Below, piece by piece: positions 38,209 to 47,869 of a stretch of 64,000 nt of DNA. This stretch comes from Cyprinodon diabolis (Eukaryota > Chordata > Actinopteri > Cyprinodontiformes > Cyprinodontidae). Position 1 is the first letter of the stretch; each line of letters starts with the position of its first letter. A program made the position numbers and the translations under genes. The notes beneath the pieces were generated by a model. It was not told the DNA's origin, ran no database searches, and worked only from the letters and a program-made list of their open reading frames with translations. Location of the stretch: the NCBI GenBank assembly GCA_030533445.1, contig CM060068.1, forward strand, positions 17,203,479-17,267,478, given 5' to 3'.

Positions 38209-40143
38209 CTACATTACTTGGTCCAATTGTATCTCTACAACTGGGAACTGACCAGTTACACTTACAACAAGTCTTGAGACCAATCCCCGCACAAGGGGTA
38301 TGATGCAACAAATGACTACTAATATGATCAATATTACTGCTCCTAAAATCATCCCTGCTGCTTTAAGATACTTTCCCCATCCAAGCTTATTAAACCAGTC
38401 CCAGAATCCCTTCAATTGAGTGTTCCAATTGGACTGCAGTACATGTTCTTCCCTCATTCGTTTCATTTCCTGTAGGACTCCTGTGAGGCTACCGTTAACA
38501 TCTGTGTGCATGGGAATTAAAGTACAACAATCTTCTCCTATATAATCACATATTCCTTGGTCCCCAGCCATGCGAGACTCTAACACGAACCTATGTTGTA
38601 GAACCATTAGTGACGTTGCATGCAATTGATCCTTTACCAGATCCATACCTTTTATCGTAAAATTTATAAATCTTTGTTGATTATACCATAAGAGATTTAC
38701 CCATCTACTATTGCGGGCTATATACTGCGCATTAACAATGGTTCCATAGATTGGTACTGAACCAGCCCCCCTCCCGCTTTTTATCCAATCACTCCCTATA
38801 GCAGCCTGTTCCTCAGGTACCCCATATGGGACCTGATCCCAAGAGATATATACTTCATCTGAGGTCTTCCACTCATGTTTAACAGGAGCACATCTCTTAA
38901 TGCGGTTGGTTATTTCGTTAGATGTTACATTACTGTCTATTGGGTTATTTACTATTAACTTTAGTTGTCCTGTCAGCATTACTGGTGCACAGATACCTTC
39001 CCACTGAGGGGGCAATGTGGCCAACATCTGTGTTTCATTGTGGCACATCCAAAAAATGTCACCTAAAGGGACGGATCCCTTTGCCAGGCTCAGTATTCGG
39101 TATTGAGATACACTTGAAGGTTGGAACTCATAAATAACATGTCCCCCATCTGGTACTACCTGTTCACAGCGTATGGTAGCATTGGGGCTTGTTTTACAAA
39201 ACTTAATGTGGTAGGTGAGGTTCCCATCTTTTAACGGTGGGTACCACGTTCTATTACTACATGTCACCAATCCATCCGTTGTCCACATTTGTCTAGAGGT
39301 TCTATTGGTCACCTCTTCTAATTCTTTCCCTCGGGCTATACAAAATGGAAAAATCAGTTCAGCTGGTTTTCGTACTACGGGTGGAAGGGAGAAAGTGCTC
39401 ATCACATCATTGACTGAGGGGTTCAGTGCTCTGGGGCATATTGTGTAGTCTTCTGACAAGGATGAAAGACCTCCGGCCATCTGCATGGCACAATGAGCAA
39501 AGCACTCCGTTACATCTGGGCAGTCGCCTATTTTACTTCCTGGAATAATCTGAAGGGCTGGTAATTTTTTAACATTATAACAGGCTATACAATCATCTTT
39601 CGGGCGCTTTTTGGCTTTGAACATTGTCTGGACAGAGTACTGAATCCATTGTTGGAACATGTTGGTTTCCCAGTGTGCAGTCTTTAATTTGTCTAGATCT
39701 CTTTTCTGTCTTCTGTTTATCAGTTGCACCACTTTATGTGCTCTTTTTACTGTCATTACTTGTCCTGTTAGTGTGTTTTGGCATATGTTTGTTCTGCATC
39801 TTACCTCAATGATCACCATCCCATCCCCACGGCAGTCCATGCTTCGTGGAATTCCAAGCCAATGTTTCCCCATTGACTTCCCTAAAATTTCTTCAGACAT
39901 TACATAATCATATCCTTTGATTTGCACATGCATTAGTGATAAATCTTTTCCATCATTATTACTGATTACCCCTTGGTTAGTAGCTAGTGTTACCATTGCT
40001 AGTGCACATGTTTGTGTGTGACGCATTAAGTGTGTGTGTGTCGTGTTAGTAGTAACCTTAATCAGATCCCCCCTTGTTAACCCACAAAGGGTTAACACTA
40101 CAAGAAGATTAGTCAGATTAGTCAGAGTCGGGAGAATGCGCAT
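38209..40143 (-). CDS. env: Retroviral envelope glycoprotein (Env)
   Basis: The chosen start is the ATG at 40143, overlapping the end of pol by 26 nt. It opens a signal peptide (MRILPTLTN ... LVVLTLCGLTRG). The frame is open further upstream to 40551, but that part is the shadow of the pol tail. Numbering from this Met, the surface subunit has CIAC (about residues 185-188), a CxxC like the gammaretroviral disulfide-exchange motif, and several N-x-S/T sites. RIKR (about 414-417) is the likely furin cleavage site, with a second furin-like RQKR near 145-148. The transmembrane subunit has NQQRFINFT and CDYIGEDCC (CX6CC), followed by a membrane span near the end (GMILGAVILIILVVICCII). It is probably translated from a spliced RNA. 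The ORF is intact. Confidence 0.9.
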   Translation of the reverse strand: MRILPTLTNLTNLLVVLTLCGLTRGDLIKVTTNTTHTHLMRHTQTCALAMVTLATNQGVISNNDGKDLSLMHVQIKGYDYVMSEEILGKSMGKHWLGIPRSMDCRGDGMVIIEVRCRTNICQNTLTGQVMTVKRAHKVVQLINRRQKRDLDKLKTAHWETNMFQQWIQYSVQTMFKAKKRPKDDCIACYNVKKLPALQIIPGSKIGDCPDVTECFAHCAMQMAGGLSSLSEDYTICPRALNPSVNDVMSTFSLPPVVRKPAELIFPFCIARGKELEEVTNRTSRQMWTTDGLVTCSNRTWYPPLKDGNLTYHIKFCKTSPNATIRCEQVVPDGGHVIYEFQPSSVSQYRILSLAKGSVPLGDIFWMCHNETQMLATLPPQWEGICAPVMLTGQLKLIVNNPIDSNVTSNEITNRIKRCAPVKHEWKTSDEVYISWDQVPYGVPEEQAAIGSDWIKSGRGAGSVPIYGTIVNAQYIARNSRWVNLLWYNQQRFINFTIKGMDLVKDQLHATSLMVLQHRFVLESRMAGDQGICDYIGEDCCTLIPMHTDVNGSLTGVLQEMKRMREEHVLQSNWNTQLKGFWDWFNKLGWGKYLKAAGMILGAVILIILVVICCIIPLVRGLVSRLVVSVTGQFPVVEIQLDQVM

Positions 40144-43100
40144 CCGAGAGATGCCCAGACGGCGATGGGGTGGGCGGGACCGAGTCGATCGACGGCCCAC
40201 TCGTCGTGGAGGAGGAAGGGGAGAGGGAGGGGAAGAAAGGGGAAGGTACAGGTGAGGAATGTGAAGGGGACAGGACGCCACCAGCATCTGGTGGGTCAGA
40301 AGAAAGAAGTTGGTCCAGTGCCTGAACGAAGGATGGATCTGGGTCAGAACCAGAAGAAGTCTCAGTGGCAGCAAGAGCATCATCATTGCCACCAGAATCA
40401 GAAGGCGGAGAGGAAGCATAAGAATGAACACTGTCATCCTCAGAGTCCCCTGGCAGTGGTGATTGGCGGGCTGCCAAACGTGCCGAACGTCTTTGGACGC
40501 CGGACGTGGAGGGGAGTGGGTGCGCATCAGTGCCCGACATCGGTGCAACATCTACAGTCTGTGAGCTAGTGGAGGGGTGCTGCGGAGGGAGACTTGTTGC
40601 TGCCCTGTCAGCATGCGCAGAGCCCGTCGGTCCTGGAGCAAGGCCAGGTGGGTCTGGAGGCCGATGCCTGGTGCAGTGGTTTTTATGAAACCAGAAGGGC
40701 TTACCTTCAACTTTCAAGGCAGTGGGAGTGGTAAGCACAACTTTAAACGGGCCTTCCCTACGAGGCTCGTTCCACTGACGTCTAAAGACGCGTATGAACA
40801 CACTGTCACCAACTTGAACGTCCCTGACGTCCACTGGAATGTGTGTCTCGTCTCGGCCGTGAGCTGCTTTCACCTGTTGAAATATAAGCCTGTGAATGCG
40901 TGTTAAGGACCTGAGATAGTCCCCCATTTCACGTTCAAGCTGTGCCAAGGAGACCTCCTGCAGCAGGGGTCCACGAACCTGTGGGAGAGGCATTGGTCGA
41001 CCTGTAAGCATTTCATGGGGAGTAAGATGGGTTATTCGGTTAGTTTGAGAGCGCATTGCCATCAATGCAACAGGCAAGGCATCCACCCAAGTCAAACGGT
41101 TGTTGCTGTCAGCTATTATCTTAGCGATCTTTGATTTCAGCACTCCGTTAGCTCGTTCCACGGATCCCTGTGACTGGGGATGATACACACAACCAAACTT
41201 CTGTGTTATGCACAACAGTTTAAACATTTGCTGGATCACCTGTGAAACAAAATGAGGTCCATTATCAGATGATATTGTATCAGGCATGCCAAATCTGGGA
41301 AAAACTTCTTTACACAAAAATGTTGCTGCAGCTTTGTGGTCATTCTTAGCAGTGGGGCATGCCTCCACCCATCTGCTAAACCTACAGACAACCACCAACA
41401 TATATCTCTTTCCCTGAACCCGAGTTATCATGTCAACGTAATCCATCATCAGATGGCGGAAGGGACCGTCTGGCATGGGAATATGTGCTAAGGGCTGTGT
41501 GAACATCTTACGCACATTATATTTAGGACAATGCGGACATAAGGCCAGTTCTCTGTCTACCATTGGTGTCATATACGGTGACCACCAGACTGCCTGTAAC
41601 TTTTGAACAACTTGGGCTCGTGAACAATGATCAGGTCCATGCATTATTTTAATCGCCGTTGGTAATAAGGACAAAGGTAATACAAAATGTCCTCGAGAAC
41701 TACGCCACAACCCAGCGTGAGGGTGTGTTAGTCGAGCCGCCCCCCTTTGCACCCAGAGACGTTTTTCTGCTTCTGAGACGTTGTTTTGGGCTTCTATTAA
41801 TGAGGCTAGATTAGTAATGGGTTCACACTCAGTTACATGAATCATTGGTCCCTGCACTGCTGATCCTGTGGCTTCTTTAGCTGCCTCATCTGCTAAGTTA
41901 TTTCCTATGGCTATAGGTGTTTTTGCTGTTTGGTGGGCTGCACATTTTACAATAGCCAACGCAGATGGAAGTTGCATAGCTTTTATTAATTCTACAACAG
42001 CTTGCCCATGTGTTACTGGGGTGCCATCTGTTCTAACAAACCCTCGTTGTTTCCAGATGCTAGCATTTATATGACATACCCCATAGCCATATGCACTGTC
42101 AGTATAGATTGTCACTCTTTTACCAGTAGCCAATTTACATGCTGCTGTTAATGCTTTTATCTCCGCCAATTGGGCAGAGCAAGGTTGATCTAGGCTCATT
42201 GATTGTACTTTGGTAAAGGTCCCATCAGGGTTAAGTTGGACTATTCCATATCCCGCTCTATTACCTGTCTCACCTCTGACACATGATCCGTCTACGAACA
42301 GTGTCAAATCAGATGGGATTGGATGATTGTATAAGTCCTCTCTTACCTTCATGAAGGTGTCCGTCTCCTGGAGACAATCATGGGGCTCACCTTCTGTGGG
42401 CAATACCATTCTTGTGGCTGGATTAATGGTGGTACAGCGTTGTATTGTTAAGTCAGGTCCTGAAAGCAGAACTTCATAACCTGTTCGACGAGCTTGTGTT
42501 ATCACAAAACGTGGACTGGTGAGCAGTGCATGTAATTGATGTGATGTGTACAAAATGATAGGGTGGCCCATAGTAATAACTGAGGCCTTTTTGTATGCGA
42601 AGGCTGCTGCTGCCAAGCCCTGGTAGCAGGGAGGCAAACCCTCTTCGACACCATCTAATTTTGTGCTGTAATAAGAAATTGGCTGTTTACCTGTTGGGGT
42701 GTCTTGCATCAATACTGCACATGCATACCCTTGTCGCTCAGCCACATAGAGATGGAATGGTTTGCCATAATCTGGATTGGCCAGAGCAGGAGCAGTTTGG
42801 AGATCCTGTTTCAGCAGCTGGAACGCACCCTCTGCCTCATCTGTCCATTGCAATTGAGCCGACTGGTGTCCTTGACCCGCGGCTTTAATCAGTGCTCTCA
42901 GTGGAGCCGTTTTGATGGCATAATCACACACCCACGGTCTGCTGTATCCTGCCATGCCAAGGAAAGACAACATGTGACCAACAGTCCGAGGTTTGGGCAT
43001 TTGAGTTATGGCTTCCAGTTGGGACGGTGCAATACACCTCTTGTCCCCACTGAGTTGCCTGCCGAGATATTCCACTGTTTGCTGGCAGAACTGCAATTTT

Positions 43101-44770
43101 TGTTTACTTACTTTATGTCCTCCTTCTGCCAAAGCAGTCAACACTGTAATGGAGTCTCTTTCACACTGCTCTTTGGAAGCAGAACAAATCAAAATGTCAT
43201 CAACATACATCAACATTGTGGATGGTATGTCAAGGTGATTTAAGTCATTTGCCAGTACTCGATTGAAAATTGATGGTGAGTGTACAAAACCCTGTGGTAA
43301 TCGTGAATAAGTGTATTGTTGGCCTTTATAGGTGAATGCAAACAAATACTGAGAATCTGGATGGACCGGTACACTGAAAAATGCTGAGCACAGATCTATC
43401 ACAGTAAACCATTTGGTACCTGGGGGTATATTACTCAGTAATGTGTGTGGGTCTGGTACTACTGGTATCTCTTCTGCTACTATGGCATTTATTAATCTTA
43501 AATCATGGACTAGTCTATAGTCATTACTGTTGGGTTTTCTGATGGGAAAAATTGGTGTGTTACAGGGACTTGCTGTTGGTTTAAGAACTCCTGCTGTTTC
43601 TAATCCTGTAATAATAGGCTGTATTCCTTCTACTGCTTCTCTTTTAAGTGGGTATTGTCTTTGGAAGGGCAATTTAGCATTTGGTTTGATGGTGAATTTG
43701 ATGGGGTCTGCTGATTTCACTAATCCTACATCTGTTTTACTTTTAGACCATACTTGCTCTGGGACCTGTTCTAATAGGGATTCATGTTCTGCTGCCACTG
43801 CCATTTGTTTTTTCCCAGGAACTTTAATGTGTTCTGCTATGGCTTCATCAGCTTGTGAGAATGAGATCTTAAAGAACAGTCCATCTTTGGATAATTTAAT
43901 GCAGTCCCATGCTGTGTTGACCCATTCAGTGACTTGCCTGGCTTCTTGAACCATGGGTCCTAGATCATGTGACTCATACTCGTCTGCAATCAGTAACGTG
44001 ACATGTGGTGCTGAGTTGGTAACCTGGAACCATTCTGCTACATCTTTATCAGGAAATGTGACAACAGCTGCAGCTCCTTGTGGTCCAACCACTATGTCAG
44101 CATATTGGATGACAGTTGTTTTGTTGTTAATTTCTTCATCCCAGCTTTTCTCGTAGTCTTCATGTGTTTTGCCTTTGTCATAAAACATGGTACAATGGAG
44201 AGGGAGAAAGGGTTCTTTGGAGTTCTCGTAGTGATTCATTATCAGGGGTCTCCATGTTTCCCACTCTAGTTGGAGGAAGGAAGTTGATGATGTGAGTTTC
44301 AGCCAAAATACTTGGTCTTCTGGTTCATGACTTGTTGTCTGTGGGGTCTTTTGTAGACCCAGTGGCATCATGTAGGCTTCATTGTCGTCTATTGCTTCAA
44401 AAGAAATTCCATTCGGGGTACATTTGATTTTAGCATTGAGCTGGCACAGCACATCTCTACCCAGCAGATTTATGGGCGTATCTTCTGAGTAAAGCAGTGG
44501 TGCACACACAGTCTTTTCACCTATGATCATGGGAACTGGCTCAGTCATGGGTATTATTTGGGTTTTCCCAGAGAAACCTACTGTACGAATCTTTGATGCT
44601 GAGAGAGGCAGGCCAATTCCACTTTTCCCTATACAGGAGTAGGCCGCTCCTGTATCAATCATGAAGCGATGACGACTGTCATATATTGTGACATCAATGG
44701 TGGGTTCTGTTTGTGGTCGTTGGGTTAATACAGGTAGAATGGCCTCTCCATCAGGTTTCTCTGGGCACCC
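40118..44770 (-). CDS. pol: Retroviral Pol (protease, extra HxT domain, RT, RNase H, integrase)
   Basis: In frame with gag and reached by readthrough of the UAG at 44771-44773; 1550 codons. Numbering from the Met at 44662: protease has DTGA (3-6) and LLGRD (66-70). A non-standard region follows (about 115-260) with H156-C-T and H220-V-T. RT has VIDLCSAFF (D423), LPQGF and YVDD (486-489). RNase H has D791, E834, D855 and D925. Integrase has H1008, H1012, C1042 and C1045, then D1074, D1133 and E1169 with the canonical 35-residue spacing, and a GPF domain near 1304. A Ser/Pro/Asp-rich tail (1340-1514) has no counterpart I recognise and overlaps the region upstream of env. All catalytic residues are present and the frame is unbroken. 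Confidence 0.94.
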   Translation of the reverse strand, partial: GCPEKPDGEAILPVLTQRPQTEPTIDVTIYDSRHRFMIDTGAAYSCIGKSGIGLPLSASKIRTVGFSGKTQIIPMTEPVPMIIGEKTVCAPLLYSEDTPINLLGRDVLCQLNAKIKCTPNGISFEAIDDNEAYMMPLGLQKTPQTTSHEPEDQVFWLKLTSSTSFLQLEWETWRPLIMNHYENSKEPFLPLHCTMFYDKGKTHEDYEKSWDEEINNKTTVIQYADIVVGPQGAAAVVTFPDKDVAEWFQVTNSAPHVTLLIADEYESHDLGPMVQEARQVTEWVNTAWDCIKLSKDGLFFKISFSQADEAIAEHIKVPGKKQMAVAAEHESLLEQVPEQVWSKSKTDVGLVKSADPIKFTIKPNAKLPFQRQYPLKREAVEGIQPIITGLETAGVLKPTASPCNTPIFPIRKPNSNDYRLVHDLRLINAIVAEEIPVVPDPHTLLSNIPPGTKWFTVIDLCSAFFSVPVHPDSQYLFAFTYKGQQYTYSRLPQGFVHSPSIFNRVLANDLNHLDIPSTMLMYVDDILICSASKEQCERDSITVLTALAEGGHKVSKQKLQFCQQTVEYLGRQLSGDKRCIAPSQLEAITQMPKPRTVGHMLSFLGMAGYSRPWVCDYAIKTAPLRALIKAAGQGHQSAQLQWTDEAEGAFQLLKQDLQTAPALANPDYGKPFHLYVAERQGYACAVLMQDTPTGKQPISYYSTKLDGVEEGLPPCYQGLAAAAFAYKKASVITMGHPIILYTSHQLHALLTSPRFVITQARRTGYEVLLSGPDLTIQRCTTINPATRMVLPTEGEPHDCLQETDTFMKVREDLYNHPIPSDLTLFVDGSCVRGETGNRAGYGIVQLNPDGTFTKVQSMSLDQPCSAQLAEIKALTAACKLATGKRVTIYTDSAYGYGVCHINASIWKQRGFVRTDGTPVTHGQAVVELIKAMQLPSALAIVKCAAHQTAKTPIAIGNNLADEAAKEATGSAVQGPMIHVTECEPITNLASLIEAQNNVSEAEKRLWVQRGAARLTHPHAGLWRSSRGHFVLPLSLLPTAIKIMHGPDHCSRAQVVQKLQAVWWSPYMTPMVDRELALCPHCPKYNVRKMFTQPLAHIPMPDGPFRHLMMDYVDMITRVQGKRYMLVVVCRFSRWVEACPTAKNDHKAAATFLCKEVFPRFGMPDTISSDNGPHFVSQVIQQMFKLLCITQKFGCVYHPQSQGSVERANGVLKSKIAKIIADSNNRLTWVDALPVALMAMRSQTNRITHLTPHEMLTGRPMPLPQVRGPLLQEVSLAQLEREMGDYLRSLTRIHRLIFQQVKAAHGRDETHIPVDVRDVQVGDSVFIRVFRRQWNEPRREGPFKVVLTTPTALKVEGKPFWFHKNHCTRHRPPDPPGLAPGPTGSAHADRAATSLPPQHPSTSSQTVDVAPMSGTDAHPLPSTSGVQRRSARLAARQSPLPGDSEDDSVHSYASSPPSDSGGNDDALAATETSSGSDPDPSFVQALDQLLSSDPPDAGGVLSPSHSSPVPSPFFPSLSPSSSTTSGPSIDSVPPTPSPSGHLSDAHSPDSD
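43883..44320 (-). other. Extra Pol domain between protease and RT with two HxT motifs
   Basis: Within Pol, residues about 115-260 (from the Met at 44662) contain LPLHCTMFYD and, 64 residues later, APHVTLLIADEY, then HDLGPMV. Two H-x-T motifs each on a hydrophobic strand are the signature of 2H phosphoesterases, which include host AKAP7 and viral 2',5'-oligoadenylate-degrading proteins. Their usual spacing is nearer 80 residues, so this would be a compact form. The function is inferred only. Confidence 0.45.
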
Positions 44771-44773
44771 CTA
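44771..44773 (-). promoter_or_regulatory. Gag-Pol readthrough stop (UAG)
   Basis: The single in-frame stop between gag and pol is UAG followed by GGG, and the frame then stays open for 1550 codons. Gamma- and epsilonretroviruses make Gag-Pol by suppression of such a UAG, helped in MLV by a downstream pseudoknot. I did not identify the pseudoknot here. Confidence 0.8.
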
Positions 44774-47215
44774 TAGCCAGTATATGTCTTGTCCCGTTCC
44801 ATAGGTGGCTGGTCCAGCAGTAGGGGGCTGAGGTCCCATCCATGGGCTAGTGGGGCAATCTCTTTGCATGTGTCCAACTTGTCCACATCCCCAGCATTGC
44901 AGTCTCCCTCGCTGTTGTCCCATGTCTGGACCTGCTTGAGGCATCTGCTGGTATTGGCCTTGAGGGGGCCTTCTTGGGGCTCCTTGTGGTCCCCTCCATC
45001 TTCCCCTCATGGGTGGCCCCCCTCGTCCCCTTCCAAACGTTGCTTGTTGGGGACCTCCTCCTTGGTTTAGATGCACATGAATAGGAGGAACTGGTTGAGG
45101 TTGGGTCTGCTGTGGCTGGGCTCCTCCCACAGGTGGTGCTGCTGAATATTGCATTTGCTGTGTGGGCGGAGGGATGACAGGAGACACTACTGGTGCTTGT
45201 ACCACTGCCTCCCCTGTTGGTGTACTCTCAGTTGAGGGTGTGGCTGCCACAGTTAGTGCTGCTTGATGTTTGGGTCTCTCTTTTTCCTTTTTAGCCTTGG
45301 ACAACTCTCCGATCTGCAGCTGGGTTAACTTGGTGGCCAGCATCTTGCTCTGGTCCTCAAAGGCCCGTTTTTCGGCCCGATGCATGTTCACATAGTGGAT
45401 AACATGCTCGGAGAACAGAGGCCACTCCATCTTCATGAGTCCCACAACTCCATCCAGTTTGGCTTGTACTTCTTTGGGCATGGCCTCTCTGATGTAGGTT
45501 CTGAACAAGGGGCCAGATGTTTTCAGTTCACTCCCATCACTTCCAGTCTCTGTTTTCCATTTCTGTTGGAACCTGTGCAGAAACTGGGCGGGGCTTTCAT
45601 CATCCTTTAGGCATTCTTGTCTCAGCTTAGTTGGGTCACTGCAGGTGGGGAATTTATTCCTCAAGGCTGCCCACACTTCAGGCCTTATGTTGTTGAATGG
45701 TATCTTGTCATACTGGTGTGAGGTCATGACCCTTGGAAGCTTGGCTTCGTCAAACACCTCTCTGGCTGCTGAGTGTCCTGCTGTCTTAATCAGCAATGCC
45801 TTGATGTCTCCAGCTGCCAGATTGATGCCTCCAGTGATTTCTTCCAGCTTTTCTATCCACCTGTCAGCACCATCTGCCAACGGGGTCAGCCTTCCAGCAA
45901 GTGTGATCATGTCCATAAATGACCATGGCACATATCTGTCTTCTTGAGGTCCTTTAGACAGCAGGGGAGCCATAAAGGCCTTTTTTTGATCTGACTCTGT
46001 CTTCTGCTGTCGTGCTTGGTACCTGGTCATCATTGAGTGAGGGCCGCTTTTTTCTATTTGCAGGTCCACTTCACATTCAGCTGTGAGTGGCTCCCGTTCT
46101 TTGGTCACTGGTCTGTCTTTCTCCTTTAACCCCTTATGGCATGGGTCCGTTGACAGTGGCATGTTTGAGCCTTCTTCTTCCATTCCATTATGCAACCAGT
46201 CGGTCTCCTCACCCTCTATGAAGACTTCCTCCTCGCGTCTTCTCTCCTCTCCCTCTTTTATTTTAGCTTCTTCAATCAAGGCCTTAGTCCATGGATTTGC
46301 CTGATCTGGGGCGTCATTTCGGGCCTGTTGTATGAGCTGCTCTGCTTCCATCCTTTTCTGTTTTTCTAATACTTCCTCAAATTTCTTCAATTTTTCTTTC
46401 AAATGTTTTAGTCGTTTCCTTTGTACTTCTTTTTCCAATTTTTCCTCCTTCGCTATGAGTTTTACATATTCTTCCGTCAGCTCCACCACCTCCTGGTTTA
46501 TTTGTTCCATTAGTTCTGGCGATTCATCCAAGACTAGCTTGATCACAGGCTCTGAGTGTTTTGCTGATTTTTTCAACGATGACTTGGTCCTGGGTTCTGA
46601 GTGGCTTATGGGGCCTCTTTGATATGGTGAATGCCTGCGACGTGCTGGGGGTAGGGAGCGACTATGGGGAGCTTTTCTCCTTACTTCTGGGGTTCTCTCC
46701 CAATCGTCTTCTTCATCACGGTATTTACACTCTGTCTGTGGTGTGTTGTTTATTTCTTCTTCTGTTATTTCTATTTCTTCCTCTTCCTCTTCTAATACTA
46801 ATTTAAGTTGTCCAGTAATCTTTCCCTTGCTCCCTGATTCTACTACTACTGGGTACTGGCCTGCTATGCTAGGGCGATAGGGTGGTGGCTTATGATCAGT
46901 GTAGTCAGGGGCTGTTGGGCTCTTTTGATGTTCAACTTTAAAATATCTCAGGATATCTCTCTGTTCAGCATGTTTCTGTTTCTTATGCAAATGCACTCGG
47001 TCACGCCTTTTTTCCTTATTTCTTAATTGTTCTTCAACCTCGTCACAGCATGAAGGATCAAAGCTGCCCTCTTTAGGCCAACGATTTTTTCCAGATGTCA
47101 TCTTATGCCATTCTGTCATGCATTTTTGAATTTTGCGCTTATTGGAGGGGTGTGTCATTATTACCAGTTTGGCAGGCGTTACCCCCTCGGTCTGTTTGCT
47201 CGCATTAGCTCCCAT
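44771..47215 (-). CDS. gag: Retroviral Gag polyprotein
   Basis: An 814-codon ORF beginning MGANASK, an N-myristoylation signal (Met-Gly-x-x-x-Ser) that targets Gag to the membrane. PPPY at 110-113 is a late-budding motif that recruits NEDD4-type ubiquitin ligases. Residues 230-300 form a long charged coiled coil (VKLIAKEEKLEKEVQRKRLK), unusually extensive for Gag. Residues about 425-620 have the character of a gammaretrovirus-like capsid (YVPWSFMDM, LRQECLKDDESPAQFLHRFQ). A Pro/Gln/Arg-Gly-rich stretch precedes the nucleocapsid zinc knuckle C774-x2-C777-x4-H782-x4-C787. The ORF ends YWL-UAG directly before pol in the same frame. It is longer than MLV or WDSV Gag, mainly because of the coiled-coil and acidic linkers. 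Confidence 0.93.
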   Translation of the reverse strand: MGANASKQTEGVTPAKLVIMTHPSNKRKIQKCMTEWHKMTSGKNRWPKEGSFDPSCCDEVEEQLRNKEKRRDRVHLHKKQKHAEQRDILRYFKVEHQKSPTAPDYTDHKPPPYRPSIAGQYPVVVESGSKGKITGQLKLVLEEEEEEIEITEEEINNTPQTECKYRDEEDDWERTPEVRRKAPHSRSLPPARRRHSPYQRGPISHSEPRTKSSLKKSAKHSEPVIKLVLDESPELMEQINQEVVELTEEYVKLIAKEEKLEKEVQRKRLKHLKEKLKKFEEVLEKQKRMEAEQLIQQARNDAPDQANPWTKALIEEAKIKEGEERRREEEVFIEGEETDWLHNGMEEEGSNMPLSTDPCHKGLKEKDRPVTKEREPLTAECEVDLQIEKSGPHSMMTRYQARQQKTESDQKKAFMAPLLSKGPQEDRYVPWSFMDMITLAGRLTPLADGADRWIEKLEEITGGINLAAGDIKALLIKTAGHSAAREVFDEAKLPRVMTSHQYDKIPFNNIRPEVWAALRNKFPTCSDPTKLRQECLKDDESPAQFLHRFQQKWKTETGSDGSELKTSGPLFRTYIREAMPKEVQAKLDGVVGLMKMEWPLFSEHVIHYVNMHRAEKRAFEDQSKMLATKLTQLQIGELSKAKKEKERPKHQAALTVAATPSTESTPTGEAVVQAPVVSPVIPPPTQQMQYSAAPPVGGAQPQQTQPQPVPPIHVHLNQGGGPQQATFGRGRGGPPMRGRWRGPQGAPRRPPQGQYQQMPQAGPDMGQQRGRLQCWGCGQVGHMQRDCPTSPWMGPQPPTAGPATYGTGQDIYWL

Positions 47216-47869
47216 GGCAATCAGCAGTCACTTAACCTTTAGGGTCTGTGCTTATTTGCTTTATCCTTTATAGTCTTTGATTAATTTTTATGTAACTGGT
47301 TCTGCTCTTTCCAATACAGATCGTGTTTATTTTCTTTTAGTTTCTTTCCAGTTAATTTACTTCCTAAATTTAGATTTCTTCAATTTTGAGATAAAATCTT
47401 TAATAAAACAAATTTGTAATTTTATTTTGCACTTTCACTAATTTTATACCTTATAATTTATTTTATATAAATACAATAACTTGTAATGATATATGTTTAT
47501 AATATTTTTATCTTATACTGTTTGCAACCTTAGTCAATCTTATTTTGGGACTTTGTTATTTTATTTTATTCTCTTAATTCTGTGTTTTTCAATTACCAAT
47601 TCTGTTTTCCAATCCTTATTTAATTTTCAGGTTATTCTTTTTCAATTATACTTAGTAATTAATTCTTTTCTATCAACTTATTATTATACTTTAAGTTTTA
47701 TTACTATTATAACCTTTACTATTATTATCTTTATTTACCCCTTATTCCCCCTTAGTTACTTAACTCTTTCACTCTCCACATTAACTAAGACACACAAAAC
47801 ACATTAGCCAAGACACACAAAGCAAATGATTATATATATATATATCTACAGTGCACTTTTACTCTTCCT

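Noticed and set aside
40144..40551. N-terminal extension of Env upstream of 40143
   Set aside because: It overlaps the Pol tail, is low complexity, and precedes a clear signal peptide starting at 40143; kept only as a finding.
42704..43243. 179-codon plus-strand ORF inside pol
   Set aside because: Antisense shadow of the RT region, with no domain of its own. The same applies to the other plus-strand frames in 37.3-46.8 kb.
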